NCBI RefSeq assembly: GCF_001570365.1 | Contig: NZ_BBYK01000042.1 | Coordinates: 312,202 to 376,201 of the forward strand | Source of the DNA: Microtetraspora fusca | Lineage (GTDB): Bacteria > Actinomycetota > Actinomycetes > Streptosporangiales > Streptosporangiaceae | Reading direction: 5' to 3' | DNA length: 64,000 nucleotides | Shown: piece after piece, positions 26,343 to 36,469 of the stretch | How the letters are laid out: each line of letters starts with the position of its first letter | How positions within the stretch are numbered: position 1 is the first letter of the stretch | Position numbers and translations under genes: made by a program | The notes under the pieces: generated by a model | Databases searched by the model: none | What the model was told of the DNA's origin: nothing | The model's input: the letters and a program-made list of their open reading frames with translations, nothing else

Positions 26343-26804
26343 CTAGTGGTCGCCGCCGCCCAGCTCCTCCTGGAGGTGCTGGAGCTCCGAGCGGATGTAG
26401 TCCCTGGTCGCCATCTCGCCGATGGCGATCCGCAGGCCGGCGATCTCCCGCGTGAGGTACTCGATCTCGGCCTGGGTGCGGTCGGCCGCCACCCGGTCCT
26501 GCTCGTACTGCACGCGGTCGCGGTCGCTCTGCCGGTTCTGTGCGAGCAGGATCAGCGGGGCCGCGTACGACGCCTGGAGCGAGAGCATGAGCGTCAGGAA
26601 GATGTACGGATAGGGGTCGAACTTGAACGGCGCCAGGACGTTCCACGACACCCAGACGCTCACGAACACCGTCATGTAGACGATGAAGCGGGCGGTGCCG
26701 AGAAAGCGGGCGATCTGCTCGGAGAGCCGCCCGAACGCCTCCGGATCGTAGTGGGGGCGCAGCCGCATGGTCACGTCCCGCGGCTGGTCGAGCCGCTCAG
26801 TCAT
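26343..26804 (-). CDS. DUF1003 membrane protein
   Basis: This is a 153-residue protein with two membrane helices (FIVYMTVFVSVWVSWNVL; YIFLTLMLSLQASYAAPLILLA) followed by QNRQSDRDR, the mark of DUF1003, and a C-terminal coiled coil (EIEYLTREIAGLRIAIGE). The function is not established. It overlaps the upstream MgtE-N/CBS gene by 8 bp, so the two are cotranscribed. The same pair is known in mycobacteria (Rv1231c-Rv1232c). Confidence 0.85.
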   Translation of the reverse strand: MTERLDQPRDVTMRLRPHYDPEAFGRLSEQIARFLGTARFIVYMTVFVSVWVSWNVLAPFKFDPYPYIFLTLMLSLQASYAAPLILLAQNRQSDRDRVQYEQDRVAADRTQAEIEYLTREIAGLRIAIGEMATRDYIRSELQHLQEELGGGDH

Positions 26805-28005
26805 TTCTCTCCCGCCAGTCGTGCGGCAGCATGTGGTCCAGGACGTCGTCCACCGTCACCGCTCCGAGCAACCGCCCGTGCTCGTCCACCACGGGGGTCG
26901 CGACGAGGTTGTACGTCGCCAGATAGGACGCGACCCCCGGAAGGGGGAGGTCGGGCCTGATCGGATCGACGGTGTTGTCTATCACGCCGCCGAGCATGGT
27001 GGACGGAGGCTCTCGCAGGAGCCGCTGGAAATGGGCCACGCCGAGGAACCGGCCGGTCGGCGTCTCGGTCGGCGGGCGGGCGACGTAGACCTGGGCGGCG
27101 ACCGCCGGGGTCTGCTCCTGCTGCCGGATGTGCGCGAGCGCCTCGGCCACCGTGGCGTTGGGCGGGAGGATCACCGCCTCGGTCGTCATCATGCCGCCGG
27201 CGGTGTCCTCGTCGTACGTCAGCAGCCGCCGTACGGGCGCGGCCTCCTCGGGGATCATCAGGCGCAGCAGGGCCTCGGCCTCGCCCGCGGGCAGTTCCTG
27301 GAGCAGGTCGGCCGCGTCGTCCGGGCTCATCGCCTCCAGCACGTCGGCGGCGCGCTCGGCGTTGAGCTGGCTCAGCACGGCGACCTGGTCCCGTTCGGGC
27401 AGCTCTTCGAGGACATCGGCGAGGCGGTCGTCGTCGAGGGCGGCGGCGACCTGGGCCATCCGCTTGCGCGGCAGCTCGTGGAGCACGTTGGCGAGGTCGG
27501 CCGAGCGCATCGCGTCGAAGGCGGCGAGCAGATAGGCCGCGCCCTGGTCCTTCTGGACCACGTCGAAGCCGGTGACCTCGTCCCAGTCCACGATCAGGGT
27601 CTCGCCCCTGCGCTTGGTGCCGCGCCGTACGGCGACCTTGCTGAGCACCCACTCGGTCGGGCGGGCCCGCTCCATCGCGAGGTCGAGCACGGTGGCCTGC
27701 TCGCTCTGGTGGCGCACCTTCAGGTCGAGCATCTCGCCGATGGCCAGCGTCTCGGACTCGCGCTGCTCGAACCTGCGCATGTTGATCTTGCCGGTGAAGA
27801 CGACGGCGCGCGGCTCGACGCTGGTGACGCGGGTGATCGGCAGGAAGACCCGGCGGCGCGGCTGGATCTCGACGACGAAGCCGTGGACGCGCGGCGGGAG
27901 CGGGCCGCGCATCGCGACCACGACGTCCCGGATCCGGCCGATCTGGTCGCCGGCCGGGTCGAACACCGCGAGCCCGGCCAGCCGGGCCACGAAGATGCGG
28001 TCCAC
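26797..28005 (-). CDS. MgtE N-domain and CBS-domain cytosolic protein
   Basis: This is a 402-residue protein. Order: a PRC-barrel-like N-terminus (LAGLAVFDPAGDQIGRIRDVVV), a second barrel (GKINMRRF), the MgtE_N superhelix (LANVLHELPRKRMAQVAAAL, repeated LEELPERDQVAVL, LQELPAGEAEALL), and a CBS pair (TAGGMMTTEAV; YNLVATPVVDEHGRLLGAVTVDDVL). The membrane channel of MgtE is absent. It may sense Mg2+ or adenosyl ligands and act with the DUF1003 membrane protein encoded 8 bp into its end. Confidence 0.85.
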   Translation of the reverse strand: MDRIFVARLAGLAVFDPAGDQIGRIRDVVVAMRGPLPPRVHGFVVEIQPRRRVFLPITRVTSVEPRAVVFTGKINMRRFEQRESETLAIGEMLDLKVRHQSEQATVLDLAMERARPTEWVLSKVAVRRGTKRRGETLIVDWDEVTGFDVVQKDQGAAYLLAAFDAMRSADLANVLHELPRKRMAQVAAALDDDRLADVLEELPERDQVAVLSQLNAERAADVLEAMSPDDAADLLQELPAGEAEALLRLMIPEEAAPVRRLLTYDEDTAGGMMTTEAVILPPNATVAEALAHIRQQEQTPAVAAQVYVARPPTETPTGRFLGVAHFQRLLREPPSTMLGGVIDNTVDPIRPDLPLPGVASYLATYNLVATPVVDEHGRLLGAVTVDDVLDHMLPHDWRERND

Positions 28006-28090
28006 CTGGTCAGATTACGCCGGGATGCGCGGGACGGCCTGGTATGACAGGATCAAAAGGGGCTAATGGTAGTTACATGAGGTGGTGGCC

Positions 28091-29041
28091 ATGAGGGCGG
28101 CGAGCCTGGCGATCGCGGTGGCGTCCGCGTGCTGTTTCGGATTCTCCGGGCCCATGGCGCGGTACCTGGGAGCCGCCGGGTTGTCCCCGCTCGAAGCGGT
28201 CTGGGTACGCATGGGCGGGGCGGGGCTGCTGCTGATCGTCGCTCTCGCGATCGTACGGCCGAGGGCCCTGCGCGTCCCGCGTGACCGGCTGCTGTTCGTC
28301 GGCGCGTACGCGCTGGTCGCGGTGGCCGCCGTCCAGGGGTTGTACTTCTTCATGATCACCCGGCTGCCGGTCGGGATCGCGCTGCTCCTGGAGTACCTCT
28401 CGCCGGTGCTGGTCGTGGTCTGGGCGCGGTTCGTCCGCCGGCTGCGGCTCGCCCGATCGGCCTACGTGGGCGCCGTGATCGCGGTGGCCGGGCTGGCCGT
28501 GGTCGTGGAGGTGTGGGACGGTATCCGGCTCGACACGCTCGGGCTGGCGGTGGGGCTCGTGGCCGCCGCCTGCTCCGCCGGATATTTCCTGATGAATGAT
28601 GCTTTCTCGGATGACGACCTGGACCCGCTCGGGTTGATCGCCTGGGGTATGGCCGGGGCGGCCGTGGTGCTCCTGCCGCTCGCCCGCCCCTGGAACATCG
28701 ACTGGACCGCGTTCGGCCGTACCGCCACCGTGGGCGGCCACACCCTGCCCGTGCTGGGCGCCGCCCTCTGGCTGGTGCTGGTGGCCACGATCACCGCGTA
28801 CGTGACGGGCGTGATCGCGGTGCGCCGCCTCTCGGCCGTGGTCGGCGCCACCGTGGCCACCCTGGAGGTCATCGCGGGTGCCGTCGTCGCCTGGTTCCTC
28901 CTCGGCGAGCGGCTCGGCGGAGCCCAGATCATCGGTGGCGTCGTCGTCCTCGCGGGCGCTCTGCTCGCCCAGTCGGCCGCCGCCCGCCCCGGGACCGGCC
29001 CCGCCGTACAGCTCACGCCCGAGGCGTCAGTCGCAGGATGA
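28091..29041 (+). CDS. EamA/DMT family transporter
   Basis: About 316 residues from ATG 28091 (GTG at 28082 adds three). Ten hydrophobic segments are in the two-repeat EamA layout: first repeat with FGFSGPMARYLG and PVGIALLLEYLSPVLVV, second ending VVGATVATLEVIAGAVVAWFLLGE, a typical EamA signature. It is an inner-membrane metabolite or amino-acid exporter; the substrate cannot be told. Its end overlaps the convergent gene by 29 bp. Confidence 0.87.
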   Translation: MRAASLAIAVASACCFGFSGPMARYLGAAGLSPLEAVWVRMGGAGLLLIVALAIVRPRALRVPRDRLLFVGAYALVAVAAVQGLYFFMITRLPVGIALLLEYLSPVLVVVWARFVRRLRLARSAYVGAVIAVAGLAVVVEVWDGIRLDTLGLAVGLVAAACSAGYFLMNDAFSDDDLDPLGLIAWGMAGAAVVLLPLARPWNIDWTAFGRTATVGGHTLPVLGAALWLVLVATITAYVTGVIAVRRLSAVVGATVATLEVIAGAVVAWFLLGERLGGAQIIGGVVVLAGALLAQSAAARPGTGPAVQLTPEASVAG

Positions 29042-29378
29042 CCGACCCGGCGGCCCACCGGGCCGGGAGCGTGGCCGCGTCGGGAGCGTTCAGCCGCTCC
29101 TTGGCGAGCGTGGCCACCACGTCGGGGGAGGCCGCCTGGTCCACCGCCTCGACCGAGGCAGTGAACCGGACCAGCTCGGCGCCGTTGTCCTTGCTGCGGA
29201 GGGTCACCTCCACCTCGGACGCCTCCGCCAGGCCGGGCAGCTCCTGCTCGCCGCCGCCGGTCACGACGTAGATCGCCCCGGAGTGCCACACGTGCCAGGC
29301 CAGGCGCGGTCCGGCGGGCAGGGTCACCCACAGCACGCCGGATTTCTTCGCGCCCTCCTCGATCAGAGGAGCACTCAT
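29013..29378 (-). CDS. Conserved hypothetical protein downstream of bioY
   Basis: This is a 121-residue protein. The start ATG at 29378 overlaps the bioY stop (ATGA). It is predicted beta-rich: GVLWVTLPAGPRLAWHVWHSG, AIYVVTGGGEQELPGL, VEVTLRSKDNGAELVRFTASV. It reads like a small FMN-binding split-barrel-type protein, but no cofactor motif is certain. Cotranscription with bioY is likely. Function unknown. Confidence 0.65.
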   Translation of the reverse strand: MSAPLIEEGAKKSGVLWVTLPAGPRLAWHVWHSGAIYVVTGGGEQELPGLAEASEVEVTLRSKDNGAELVRFTASVEAVDQAASPDVVATLAKERLNAPDAATLPARWAAGSVILRLTPRA

Positions 29379-29959
29379 CGGCCGGAACGCCGGGTGAGAC
29401 GCCAGGCGGCGGGCAGCAGACCGGCCGCGACGGCGATCTTCAGGGCGTCGCCGACCAGGAACGGCACCACGCCGGCGGCGAGGGCCGCGCCCACGCCCAT
29501 GCCGGTGACCGCCATCAGCACCGGCACTCCGAAGGCGTAGATCACCAGGTTGCCGACGACCATCGTGCCCGCCGTACGCGCCGGGGTGCGGTCGCCGCCG
29601 CGCTCGGCCAGCCTGCCGACGAGGGCCGCGGCGACCATGAACCCGATCAGGTAGCCGAAGGTCGCCCCACCCGGGCCGTGGGCGCCGCCGGCGAACCACG
29701 GCACGCCCGCGATGCCCGCCAGGACGTACACGAGCATGCTGAGCGCGGCCCGGTTGAAGCCGAGCGCGGCGCCGACGAGCACGACCGCGAGGGTCTGGCC
29801 GGTGACCGGGACGGGAGAGCCCGGGATCGGGACCGCGACCTGGGCGGCCAGGCCGGTCAGCGCCGCGCCGCCGAGGACGAGGGCGGCGTCGCGGACCCGG
29901 GCACCGGGGATGAGATCGGACAGGACGGCGGGGCGCACCCCGGGGGCGATTTCGGACAT
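29375..29959 (-). CDS. bioY: Biotin transporter BioY
   Basis: This is a 194-residue membrane protein. I chose ATG 29959, preceded by GAGGGAG; the frame upstream is not family-like. It has six hydrophobic segments with the BioY signatures PVPVTGQTLAVVLVGAALG, RAALSMLVYVLAGIAGVPWFAGG and GGATFGYLIGFMVAAALVG. It is the substrate-specific (S) part of an ECF biotin transporter. No bioM/bioN genes are nearby, so it either uses shared ECF modules or acts alone. Confidence 0.92.
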   Translation of the reverse strand: MSEIAPGVRPAVLSDLIPGARVRDAALVLGGAALTGLAAQVAVPIPGSPVPVTGQTLAVVLVGAALGFNRAALSMLVYVLAGIAGVPWFAGGAHGPGGATFGYLIGFMVAAALVGRLAERGGDRTPARTAGTMVVGNLVIYAFGVPVLMAVTGMGVGAALAAGVVPFLVGDALKIAVAAGLLPAAWRLTRRSGR

Positions 29960-30090
29960 CACGTACTCCCTCAACGCTCGTAGATGCCGCCATTCTTCGC
30001 GAAAGACACGCCCATGGCCGTACGACGCCCGCGCCAAGAACGCGGCACCTCCTTTGTAGCGATCGGACAGGGCCCCGCTAGCGTTTGGGC

Positions 30091-31032
30091 ATGCGTGCTC
30101 GACGTTCGTGCCTGGCCGTGCCCGGCAGCAACCCCCGTTTCATCGAGAAGGCCCAGGGGCTGGCCGCCGACGAGGTCTTCCTCGACCTGGAGGACGCGGT
30201 GGCACCGGCGGCCAAGGAACAGGCGCGCGAAAACGTCGTCGCCGCGCTCCGCGACGGCGACTGGTCCGGGAAGACGATCGTCGTCCGGATCAACGACGTG
30301 ACCACGCAGTGGGCCTACCGCGACGTGGTCGACGTCGTCGAGGGCGCGGGCGACCACCTCGACTGCCTCCTGCTGCCCAAGGTCGAGGACGCCTCGCACG
30401 TCGTGTGGCTCGACATGCTGCTCACCCAGATCGAGAAGGCGCTCGGGCTGACCCGGAGGATCGGTATCGAGGCGCAGATCGAGAGCGCGCGCGGCCTCGT
30501 CAACGTGGACGCCATCGCCGCCTCGTCCGACCGCCTGGAGACCCTGGTGTTCGGGCCCGCCGACTTCATGGCGTCCATCGGCATGAAGACGCTGGTCGTC
30601 GGCGAGCAGCCGCCCGGGTACGGCGAGGGCGACGCCTACCACTACATCCTGATGCGGATCCTGATGGCGGCCAGGGCCAACGACCTGCAGGCCATCGACG
30701 GGCCGTACCTGGCGATCAAGGACGTGGACGGCTTCCGCCGCGTGGCCCGCCGGGCGGCGGCGCTCGGCTTCGACGGCAAGTGGGTGCTGCATCCCTCGCA
30801 GGTGGAGGCGGGCAACGAGGTGTTCTCGCCGTCCCAGGAGGACTACGAGCACGCCGAGCTGATCCTCGACGCGTACGAGTACTACACGACGGTGGAGCGG
30901 CGCGGCGCGGCCATGCTGGGCGACGAGATGATCGACGAGGCGTCGCGCAAGATGGCGCTCGTGGTGGCCGCCAAGGGCCGCGCGGCGGGGCTGACGAGGG
31001 AACGGAGCTTCGAGCGGCCGACAATGGGTTGA
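30091..31032 (+). CDS. HpcH/HpaI aldolase / CitE-like acyl-CoA lyase
   Basis: About 313 residues from ATG 30091 (TTG 30085 also possible). It is a TIM barrel of the citrate lyase beta/malyl-CoA lyase type: RSCLAVPGSNPRFIEKA, DEVFLDLEDAVAP (metal-binding Glu/Asp), IVVRINDV, LLPKVEDASHV, GIEAQIESARGLVN, FGPADFMASIGM, and WVLHPSQVEAGNEVFSPS. It probably cleaves or makes a (methyl)malyl-CoA-type ester. The next gene begins within the stop codon (TGATG). Confidence 0.87.
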   Translation: MRARRSCLAVPGSNPRFIEKAQGLAADEVFLDLEDAVAPAAKEQARENVVAALRDGDWSGKTIVVRINDVTTQWAYRDVVDVVEGAGDHLDCLLLPKVEDASHVVWLDMLLTQIEKALGLTRRIGIEAQIESARGLVNVDAIAASSDRLETLVFGPADFMASIGMKTLVVGEQPPGYGEGDAYHYILMRILMAARANDLQAIDGPYLAIKDVDGFRRVARRAAALGFDGKWVLHPSQVEAGNEVFSPSQEDYEHAELILDAYEYYTTVERRGAAMLGDEMIDEASRKMALVVAAKGRAAGLTRERSFERPTMG

Positions 31033-32249
31033 TGACCGAGCCGCAGTGGAACCCGGCCGCAGGGGGCGACCCGCCCGGAGGCCCGCACGGGACACCGCCC
31101 CCGCACGGGACACCGCCCCCGCCCTGGAACCCGGCCGAGGGAGAGAACCCGCCTGGAGGGCAGGGCGGGGAGGGGTACCCGCCGCACGGGAACCCGCCTG
31201 GAGGGGAGGGGTACCCGCCGCAGGACACCCCGCCTCAGCCGCACCAGCCCGGGCCCCCTCCTGAGGGCCGGCAGTGGCCCCCTCCGGGGGGACCGGGGTG
31301 GCCGCCTCCCGGCGGCCCGTACCAGTGGCAGCCTCCGCCTCCCCCGCGACCGTGGACCGTGCCGCCGCCTTCGGGCACCCGGTACGACCGGCTGGCCCGT
31401 ACGGCCCTGCACAGATGGTGGCGCCCGATCGTCGGCACGCTCGCCATCGTCGCCGCGTATCTCGTCGTGTCGTTCGCGGTCGGGCTCGCCGCGGTGCTGA
31501 TCTCGCTTCTCTCCGGCGTGCCGATGGTGATGAGCGGCACCCAGATCTTCGCCGACCCCCTGATGACGCTCGGGCTCAACCTCGTGCTGCTCGCCCTGGC
31601 GATCCCGCTGGTGCTCGGGGCGGCCTGGGTGGTGCAGCGGCGGCGGCCGGGCACGGTCTCCTCGGTCGCCGGACGGCTGCGCTGGGGATGGCTGCTCCTG
31701 TGCGTGCCGATCGCGCTGGTCGCGGTGATCCTCGGCGAGGTCGCGCAGCAGCTCACGTTCCTGGCGACGGGCGTGTCCAGCGGGTTCACCTGGGTGGGCT
31801 GGGACCGCTTCCTCGCCCCGCTGATCGTCATCGTGGTGCTCGTGCCGTTCCAGGCGGCGGCCGAGGAGTACGTGTTCCGCGGGTGGATCCTCCAGGCGTT
31901 CGGGGCGTACCTGCGCAATCCGGTGCCGGGCATCGTCGTCGGCGCGGCCGCCTTCGCGTCGCTGCACGGCTACACCGACTGGGGCATCGCGTACGTCTTC
32001 GGGTTCGGCCTGCTCATGGGATGGGTCGCCATCCGCACCGGCGGCCTGGAGGCGCCGATCGCGCTGCACGCGGTCAACAACGTGTTCGCGTTCGGGATGA
32101 CCGCGGCCGCGGGCGGGCTGCGGAACGCGCTGGAACAGGGCTCCGTGCCCTGGCAGACCATCGTCGGGACGATCGTCCAGTTCGCCGTATTCACCGTCTC
32201 AGTGCTGATAATCGCCCGAAAGCGGGCAATTCAGACGCTCTCTCGATAA
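31032..32249 (+). CDS. CPBP family intramembrane metalloprotease with Pro-rich N-terminus
   Basis: This is a 405-residue protein. The first ~115 residues are Pro/Gly-rich (PHGTPPPPWNPAEG, PPGGPGWPPPGGP) and cytosolic. The rest has about eight membrane segments with the CPBP/Abi motifs EEYVFRGWILQAFG (metal-binding Glu-Glu), SLHGYTDWG and LHAVNNVFAFG (His). The family contains Rce1-like proteases and bacteriocin-immunity proteins; the substrate is unknown. The start overlaps the upstream lyase stop by one base. Confidence 0.85.
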   Translation: MTEPQWNPAAGGDPPGGPHGTPPPHGTPPPPWNPAEGENPPGGQGGEGYPPHGNPPGGEGYPPQDTPPQPHQPGPPPEGRQWPPPGGPGWPPPGGPYQWQPPPPPRPWTVPPPSGTRYDRLARTALHRWWRPIVGTLAIVAAYLVVSFAVGLAAVLISLLSGVPMVMSGTQIFADPLMTLGLNLVLLALAIPLVLGAAWVVQRRRPGTVSSVAGRLRWGWLLLCVPIALVAVILGEVAQQLTFLATGVSSGFTWVGWDRFLAPLIVIVVLVPFQAAAEEYVFRGWILQAFGAYLRNPVPGIVVGAAAFASLHGYTDWGIAYVFGFGLLMGWVAIRTGGLEAPIALHAVNNVFAFGMTAAAGGLRNALEQGSVPWQTIVGTIVQFAVFTVSVLIIARKRAIQTLSR

Positions 32250-32372
32250 ATCTCACTAGAGAGGTATTTTCAGCACGGCGTCGGCGTGTTGGTCTGTAGA
32301 GGTGATCGCCAGCCGGAGACCGGGTATCAACATGCTCGCGTCCGCTTCGCCGTTCTAGTGGAGGCACGGAGC

Positions 32373-35348
32373 GTGGACTCGGACCCCCCTTCACGCGATG
32401 AGGAATACCCGGCGCCGCCCCCGGCGATCCCGTCCGCCCGAGAAGATCCGGCAGGCGATCCCTCCCGGGGATCGTCGCCGTGGCAGCTTCCCCCCTTCGC
32501 CGCCCCGGTACCCGACGAGCCGCCGCCTCAGCGCCGCGCCGGCCGTCGCCCGTACGCCGACGAGCCCGCGGCTCCGGGCCCTCGGCGGCTGGTCAACCGC
32601 CCGGACAAGCTCGTCGCCTCCGGCCGCCCCCAGCCGGCGGAGCCGGTACGCGACCAGGCTGCCCCGCCAGCACAGCCCGACCAACCGGAGCACCCTGAGT
32701 TCGCACCTTCGGGTCCCCGGCGGCTGGTCAACCGCCCCGACAAGCTCGTCGCCTCCGGCCACCCCGCCCACCCCCAGCCGGTACGCGACCAGCCGGTACA
32801 GCCCGCGCAACCGGAGCAGACGGATCAACCGGAGCAGACGGATCAACCGGAGCAGACGGATCAACCGGAGCAGACGGATCAACCGGAGCACCCTGACCAG
32901 GCTGAGCAGCCCGGGATCGAGGAGCCGGAGCCGCTGCGCCGGATCGGCGCCCCACCGGGAGGGCACCCGGCCCGCCCCGACGCGCTCGTGGCGTCCGGCC
33001 CGCGCGGCGGCCGCCATCACCATCACCGGAGGCGGAGCGAGCCCAAACGCCCCTTCCGCGTCCGCAGATACCTCGCCCCGGTGCTGGCGCTCGCCGTGCT
33101 GCTCGCGGCCGCGTTCGGGGTCGCCCGCTGGGTGTCGGACGATTCCACGTCCGGGCTGCTCCTCGCGTCGGGGGACGGCCGGTCGGGCGACGACGCGTTC
33201 CCCGCGCCCGGGCTGCCGGGCAACGGCTCCAGCCAGGTGCTCAACGCGGTCACGTCGGCGGGCTCGACGGTGGTGGCCGTGGGCAGCGACATCAGCGGTC
33301 CCGTGCCGAGGCCGCTCTTCCTCGTCTCCACGGACGGCGGGGAGAAGTGGCAGCTGGGCCGGGTCGCCGGGCCGTCCGGCTACGGCACCGTCGGCGGAGC
33401 CGTGGGGCGAGTCGTGGGCGGCGGCGGGCGCTGGCTCGCCGCGGGCACCGACGCGCCCGGGGCCGCCGGTCCGGGGGCGCGCGGCATGTGGGTCTCCTCC
33501 GACGGTGTGACCTGGACGGCGGTGGACCCCATCCGGCTGACCGCCTTCTGGAGCCAGGACAGGATCACCGACCTGGCCAGGACCGCGAGCGGATTCGTGG
33601 CCGTGGGCACCGCCACCCTCCCGGACGGCACCGCCGGACCGGTCGTCTGGGTGTCGCCCGACGGGCAGGGGTGGACCCGGGTGGACAGCGGCCAGATCGG
33701 CACCCCCGACAAGGTGCGGGGCATGCGCGCCGTGGCCGCGCGGGGCGACCAGGTCGTCGCCCTGGCCGATCCGGGCGAGGGCTCCGCGTCGGTCGTCCTG
33801 CGCTCGGCCGACGGCGGCAGGTCCTGGCTCCGTACGGCCGTCGCCCTGGCGGACGTACGGCCGGAGCCGGGCGCACTGGCCGCGACGGACAAGGGGTTCG
33901 TGCTGGTCCCGACGCGGCAGCGCTCCGCGGCCGGCGAGGTGCCGGTCTTCTGCTCCCCGGACGGCGCGAAATGGGATCGGTGCGGCACCATCGGGAAGCT
34001 CGGCCCCGAGGGAGCGGGCGTACGTGGCCTCGCCTCCTCCGCGGCGGGGATCGCGGCGGTGACCGAGCAGGCCTGGGAGCGGTACGCCCTCTACACGAGC
34101 GCGGACGGGCACGAGTGGACCAAGAGCGCCGATCTCGGCGAGATCCCGGGAACGCTGCGCGGGCTCGCCATCACCGACGCGGGCGTGCTCGTCGCGGGCG
34201 GCGACAAGCGCGGCCCCGGCGACGTGGAGAACCTGCCCGTGCTGATGACGGCGCGCGAGGGCAAGAAGGCGAAGGCCGTTCCCCCTGAACAGATCGCCGG
34301 GCTGACCAGGCAGGCCAGGGAGACGACGGGCCTGGCAGCGGCGGGCGGCCTGTTCGTCGCCGTGGGCTCCGGGGGCGGCGACGCCGGCATCTGGACCAGC
34401 GGCGACGGCGGCGCGGGCTGGAAGAGTATCGGCGACGCCGGCGTGCTCGGCGGCCCGGGGCGCCAGGCGTTGAGCGCGGTCGCGCACGGCCGGAAGGGAT
34501 GGCTGGCGGTCGGCACCACGACCTCCGACCCGGCGGTCACCCGGCCCCTCCTGGTCACCTCGGCGGACGGCAGGACGTGGAAGCCCGGCCCGGACGTCGA
34601 GGTGCCCTCCGGGCACTTCCTCCTGGCCCCGAACGCGGTCGCCGCCGGGCCGAAGGGCTACGTGGTCGCGGGAGAGGACCGGGGCGCGACAGGCGTGCTG
34701 CCCGCGCTGTGGTTCAGTCCCGACCTCAAGCGGTTCACCCGCGCGCCGCAGGGCGCGATGCCGACCGGGGGCGCGGGGGTGCGCATCGCCGACGTCACCG
34801 CCACACCGTCCGGGTTCATGGCCGTGGGCGGCTCGGGGACCGCGGACAGGGAGACCGGCGTCGTGTGGGTGTCATCGGACGGGATCAACTGGACCGCCAA
34901 GGGCCGGGTGCTTCCCGGCGACAGCCACTCCGCGGGCCTGCGCCACGTGGTGGCGCGCGGCGACGAGGTGATCGCGGTCGGTCTCGCGGACGGCGGCCGC
35001 CCCTTCGCCGCGGTGTCGTCCGACGACGGCTCCCACTGGGAGTACGCGTGGCTGCCGGCGGAGGAGCCGGCCGCGGTGCTCGACCTCGCCGCGGCGAAGC
35101 AGGGCGTGGTCGCGGTCGGCGCGCACGGCCGGGCGGGCGAGGAGGACAGCACGGTCTGGACCTCCGGCGACGGCCTCGACTGGAGCCGCCACACGCTCAC
35201 CGCGGACGGCCTCGGCGGCGACGGCGCGCAGTGGCTCGGCTCGGTCGCGGTCTCCGGGGACGACGTCGTGGCCGCCGGCCGTTCGGTCACCTACTCGCAG
35301 GACCACCTCACGGTCTGGCGAAGCAGGCTCACCTCGGCGGATCGATGA
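32373..35348 (+). CDS. Large membrane-anchored Asp-box beta-propeller protein
   Basis: About 991 residues from GTG 32373 (GGAG 10 bases upstream). Cytosolic part (~1-230): Pro-rich, with a repeated segment [14 protein letters not shown] (twice) and RPDALVASG, and a six-residue repeat DQPEQT, then HHHHRRRS. One membrane helix follows ([21 protein letters not shown]). The ~730-residue outer part holds at least ten Asp-box strands of the form S-x-D-G-x-x-W ([55 protein letters not shown]), the mark of BNR-type propellers. No catalytic residues of sialidases are recognised. It may be a sensor or scaffold at the cell surface. Confidence 0.75.
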   Translation: MDSDPPSRDEEYPAPPPAIPSAREDPAGDPSRGSSPWQLPPFAAPVPDEPPPQRRAGRRPYADEPAAPGPRRLVNRPDKLVASGRPQPAEPVRDQAAPPAQPDQPEHPEFAPSGPRRLVNRPDKLVASGHPAHPQPVRDQPVQPAQPEQTDQPEQTDQPEQTDQPEQTDQPEHPDQAEQPGIEEPEPLRRIGAPPGGHPARPDALVASGPRGGRHHHHRRRSEPKRPFRVRRYLAPVLALAVLLAAAFGVARWVSDDSTSGLLLASGDGRSGDDAFPAPGLPGNGSSQVLNAVTSAGSTVVAVGSDISGPVPRPLFLVSTDGGEKWQLGRVAGPSGYGTVGGAVGRVVGGGGRWLAAGTDAPGAAGPGARGMWVSSDGVTWTAVDPIRLTAFWSQDRITDLARTASGFVAVGTATLPDGTAGPVVWVSPDGQGWTRVDSGQIGTPDKVRGMRAVAARGDQVVALADPGEGSASVVLRSADGGRSWLRTAVALADVRPEPGALAATDKGFVLVPTRQRSAAGEVPVFCSPDGAKWDRCGTIGKLGPEGAGVRGLASSAAGIAAVTEQAWERYALYTSADGHEWTKSADLGEIPGTLRGLAITDAGVLVAGGDKRGPGDVENLPVLMTAREGKKAKAVPPEQIAGLTRQARETTGLAAAGGLFVAVGSGGGDAGIWTSGDGGAGWKSIGDAGVLGGPGRQALSAVAHGRKGWLAVGTTTSDPAVTRPLLVTSADGRTWKPGPDVEVPSGHFLLAPNAVAAGPKGYVVAGEDRGATGVLPALWFSPDLKRFTRAPQGAMPTGGAGVRIADVTATPSGFMAVGGSGTADRETGVVWVSSDGINWTAKGRVLPGDSHSAGLRHVVARGDEVIAVGLADGGRPFAAVSSDDGSHWEYAWLPAEEPAAVLDLAAAKQGVVAVGAHGRAGEEDSTVWTSGDGLDWSRHTLTADGLGGDGAQWLGSVAVSGDDVVAAGRSVTYSQDHLTVWRSRLTSADR
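32808..32890 (+). repeat. 18-bp tandem repeat inside the propeller gene
   Basis: The unit CAACCGGAGCAGACGGAT occurs four times without change (32808-32879) and continues for 11 bases of a fifth copy. It encodes QPEQTD repeats in the cytosolic linker. Perfect copies suggest recent slippage. Confidence 0.9.
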
Positions 35349-35727
35349 CCTTCCACGAGACGAGGGCGTCCACCAGGCCGTCGGTCAGCGGCAGCCGTAC
35401 CAGCTCCGCCGGGGAGCACCACCGGGCGTCGGCGGCGTCGTCACCCGGGGCGAGGCGGCCGTCGACGGCCGTGACCAGGTAGTCGTGGATCTCGTACGTC
35501 ACGCCCGCCGGTCCCGCGCGCAGCACGGTCCCGGCCAGGGAGCCCACCGCGCCGTCCAGGCCGGTCTCCTCGCGGAGCTCGCGCCGTACCGCCTCGGCAT
35601 CGCTCTCGCCGGGCTCGACCCGGCCGCCGGGAAGCGACCACAGTCCCTCGCCGGGCGGATGTCCACGCCGGACCAGCAACAGACGTCCGACCGGATCACG
35701 GACGATGGCACCCACGCATCTCACCAC
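35329..35727 (-). CDS. Nudix hydrolase
   Basis: This is a 132-residue protein with the full Nudix box [24 protein letters not shown] (residues ~34-57; Glu ligands in REL-REE-TGL). The rest ([29 protein letters not shown]) fits small MutT-like enzymes that hydrolyse nucleoside diphosphate derivatives. The substrate is unknown. It converges on the propeller gene with a 20-bp overlap. Confidence 0.9.
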   Translation of the reverse strand: MVRCVGAIVRDPVGRLLLVRRGHPPGEGLWSLPGGRVEPGESDAEAVRRELREETGLDGAVGSLAGTVLRAGPAGVTYEIHDYLVTAVDGRLAPGDDAADARWCSPAELVRLPLTDGLVDALVSWKVIDPPR

Positions 35728-35800
35728 ATACAGAACATTACGACCGGATAACCGGGAGGTTCTTGACGCCCGTGGTTTGCCGGAAGCAGCGTGGATAATT

Positions 35801-36451
35801 GTGAGAACCGCGCCTTCCTGTCCGCGGTGTTTCGGGCCGCTGCACCCGCCGAGCGTCTGGAACAGCTCCTGGCGCTGCGACGCGCACGGGGATGTCCTCC
35901 CCTACCAACCACCGCACCGCCCCTCCCAGGCGGTCCTCGACGCCCTGAGGCAGGCGGCCGTGGTCCCCATCTGGCTGCCGTGGCCGCTGCCCGCCGGCTG
36001 GCTGGTGACCGGCTTCGCCGAGGTGGGCGACGAGCGCACCGGAGCCCGAGCCACCGTCGTCGCCGTCTCCGGACCGTCGCTCACGTACGGTCCGGCCGAC
36101 CTGCTGATCGTCGCCGAGGAGCCCGGTGTCGGCCTCGGCGCCGCGTACGCCGGTCTGGACGGCCCCGACCCGGGATCGGAGTTCGACACCGGCCCCGCGA
36201 ACGCCAAGATCGAGATACGCGGGCATCCGGGCGCGCTCTGGTGCCTCAAGGGCATCCCGCCGGATCGCGCCGTGTACGTGGGAGAGGCGCTCGGCAACTG
36301 GCTGTGGTTGATCGCCTGGCCGGCAGAGGCCGGCTGCCTGATCCCGCTCGCCCAGCTTTCCCTGCGCGACCTCCGGGACACCGACCAGGAGCTCGACCTC
36401 CCGTTCGGCGCGTTCTCCCCACGCCTCGACGACGAGCCACGCGAGGTCTGA
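35801..36451 (+). CDS. DUF6758-like conserved protein with N-terminal zinc-ribbon-like motif
   Basis: About 216 residues from GTG 35801; the family usually starts just before its cysteine motif, and the frame upstream (to 35705) would overlap the divergent Nudix gene. The N-terminus [21 protein letters not shown] has a C-x2-C ... C-x2-H set. It is followed by [24 protein letters not shown] and strands with [13 protein letters not shown]. Function unknown; members are common in Streptomyces-like genomes. Confidence 0.7.
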   Translation: MRTAPSCPRCFGPLHPPSVWNSSWRCDAHGDVLPYQPPHRPSQAVLDALRQAAVVPIWLPWPLPAGWLVTGFAEVGDERTGARATVVAVSGPSLTYGPADLLIVAEEPGVGLGAAYAGLDGPDPGSEFDTGPANAKIEIRGHPGALWCLKGIPPDRAVYVGEALGNWLWLIAWPAEAGCLIPLAQLSLRDLRDTDQELDLPFGAFSPRLDDEPREV

Positions 36452-36469
36452 ACTAGTAGGGTCTGAGAT

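Noticed and set aside
35763-35800. TTGACG ... GATAAT as promoter before the DUF6758-like gene
   Set aside because: The spacing is about 25 bases and the GATAAT touches the start codon, so a normal promoter is unlikely.
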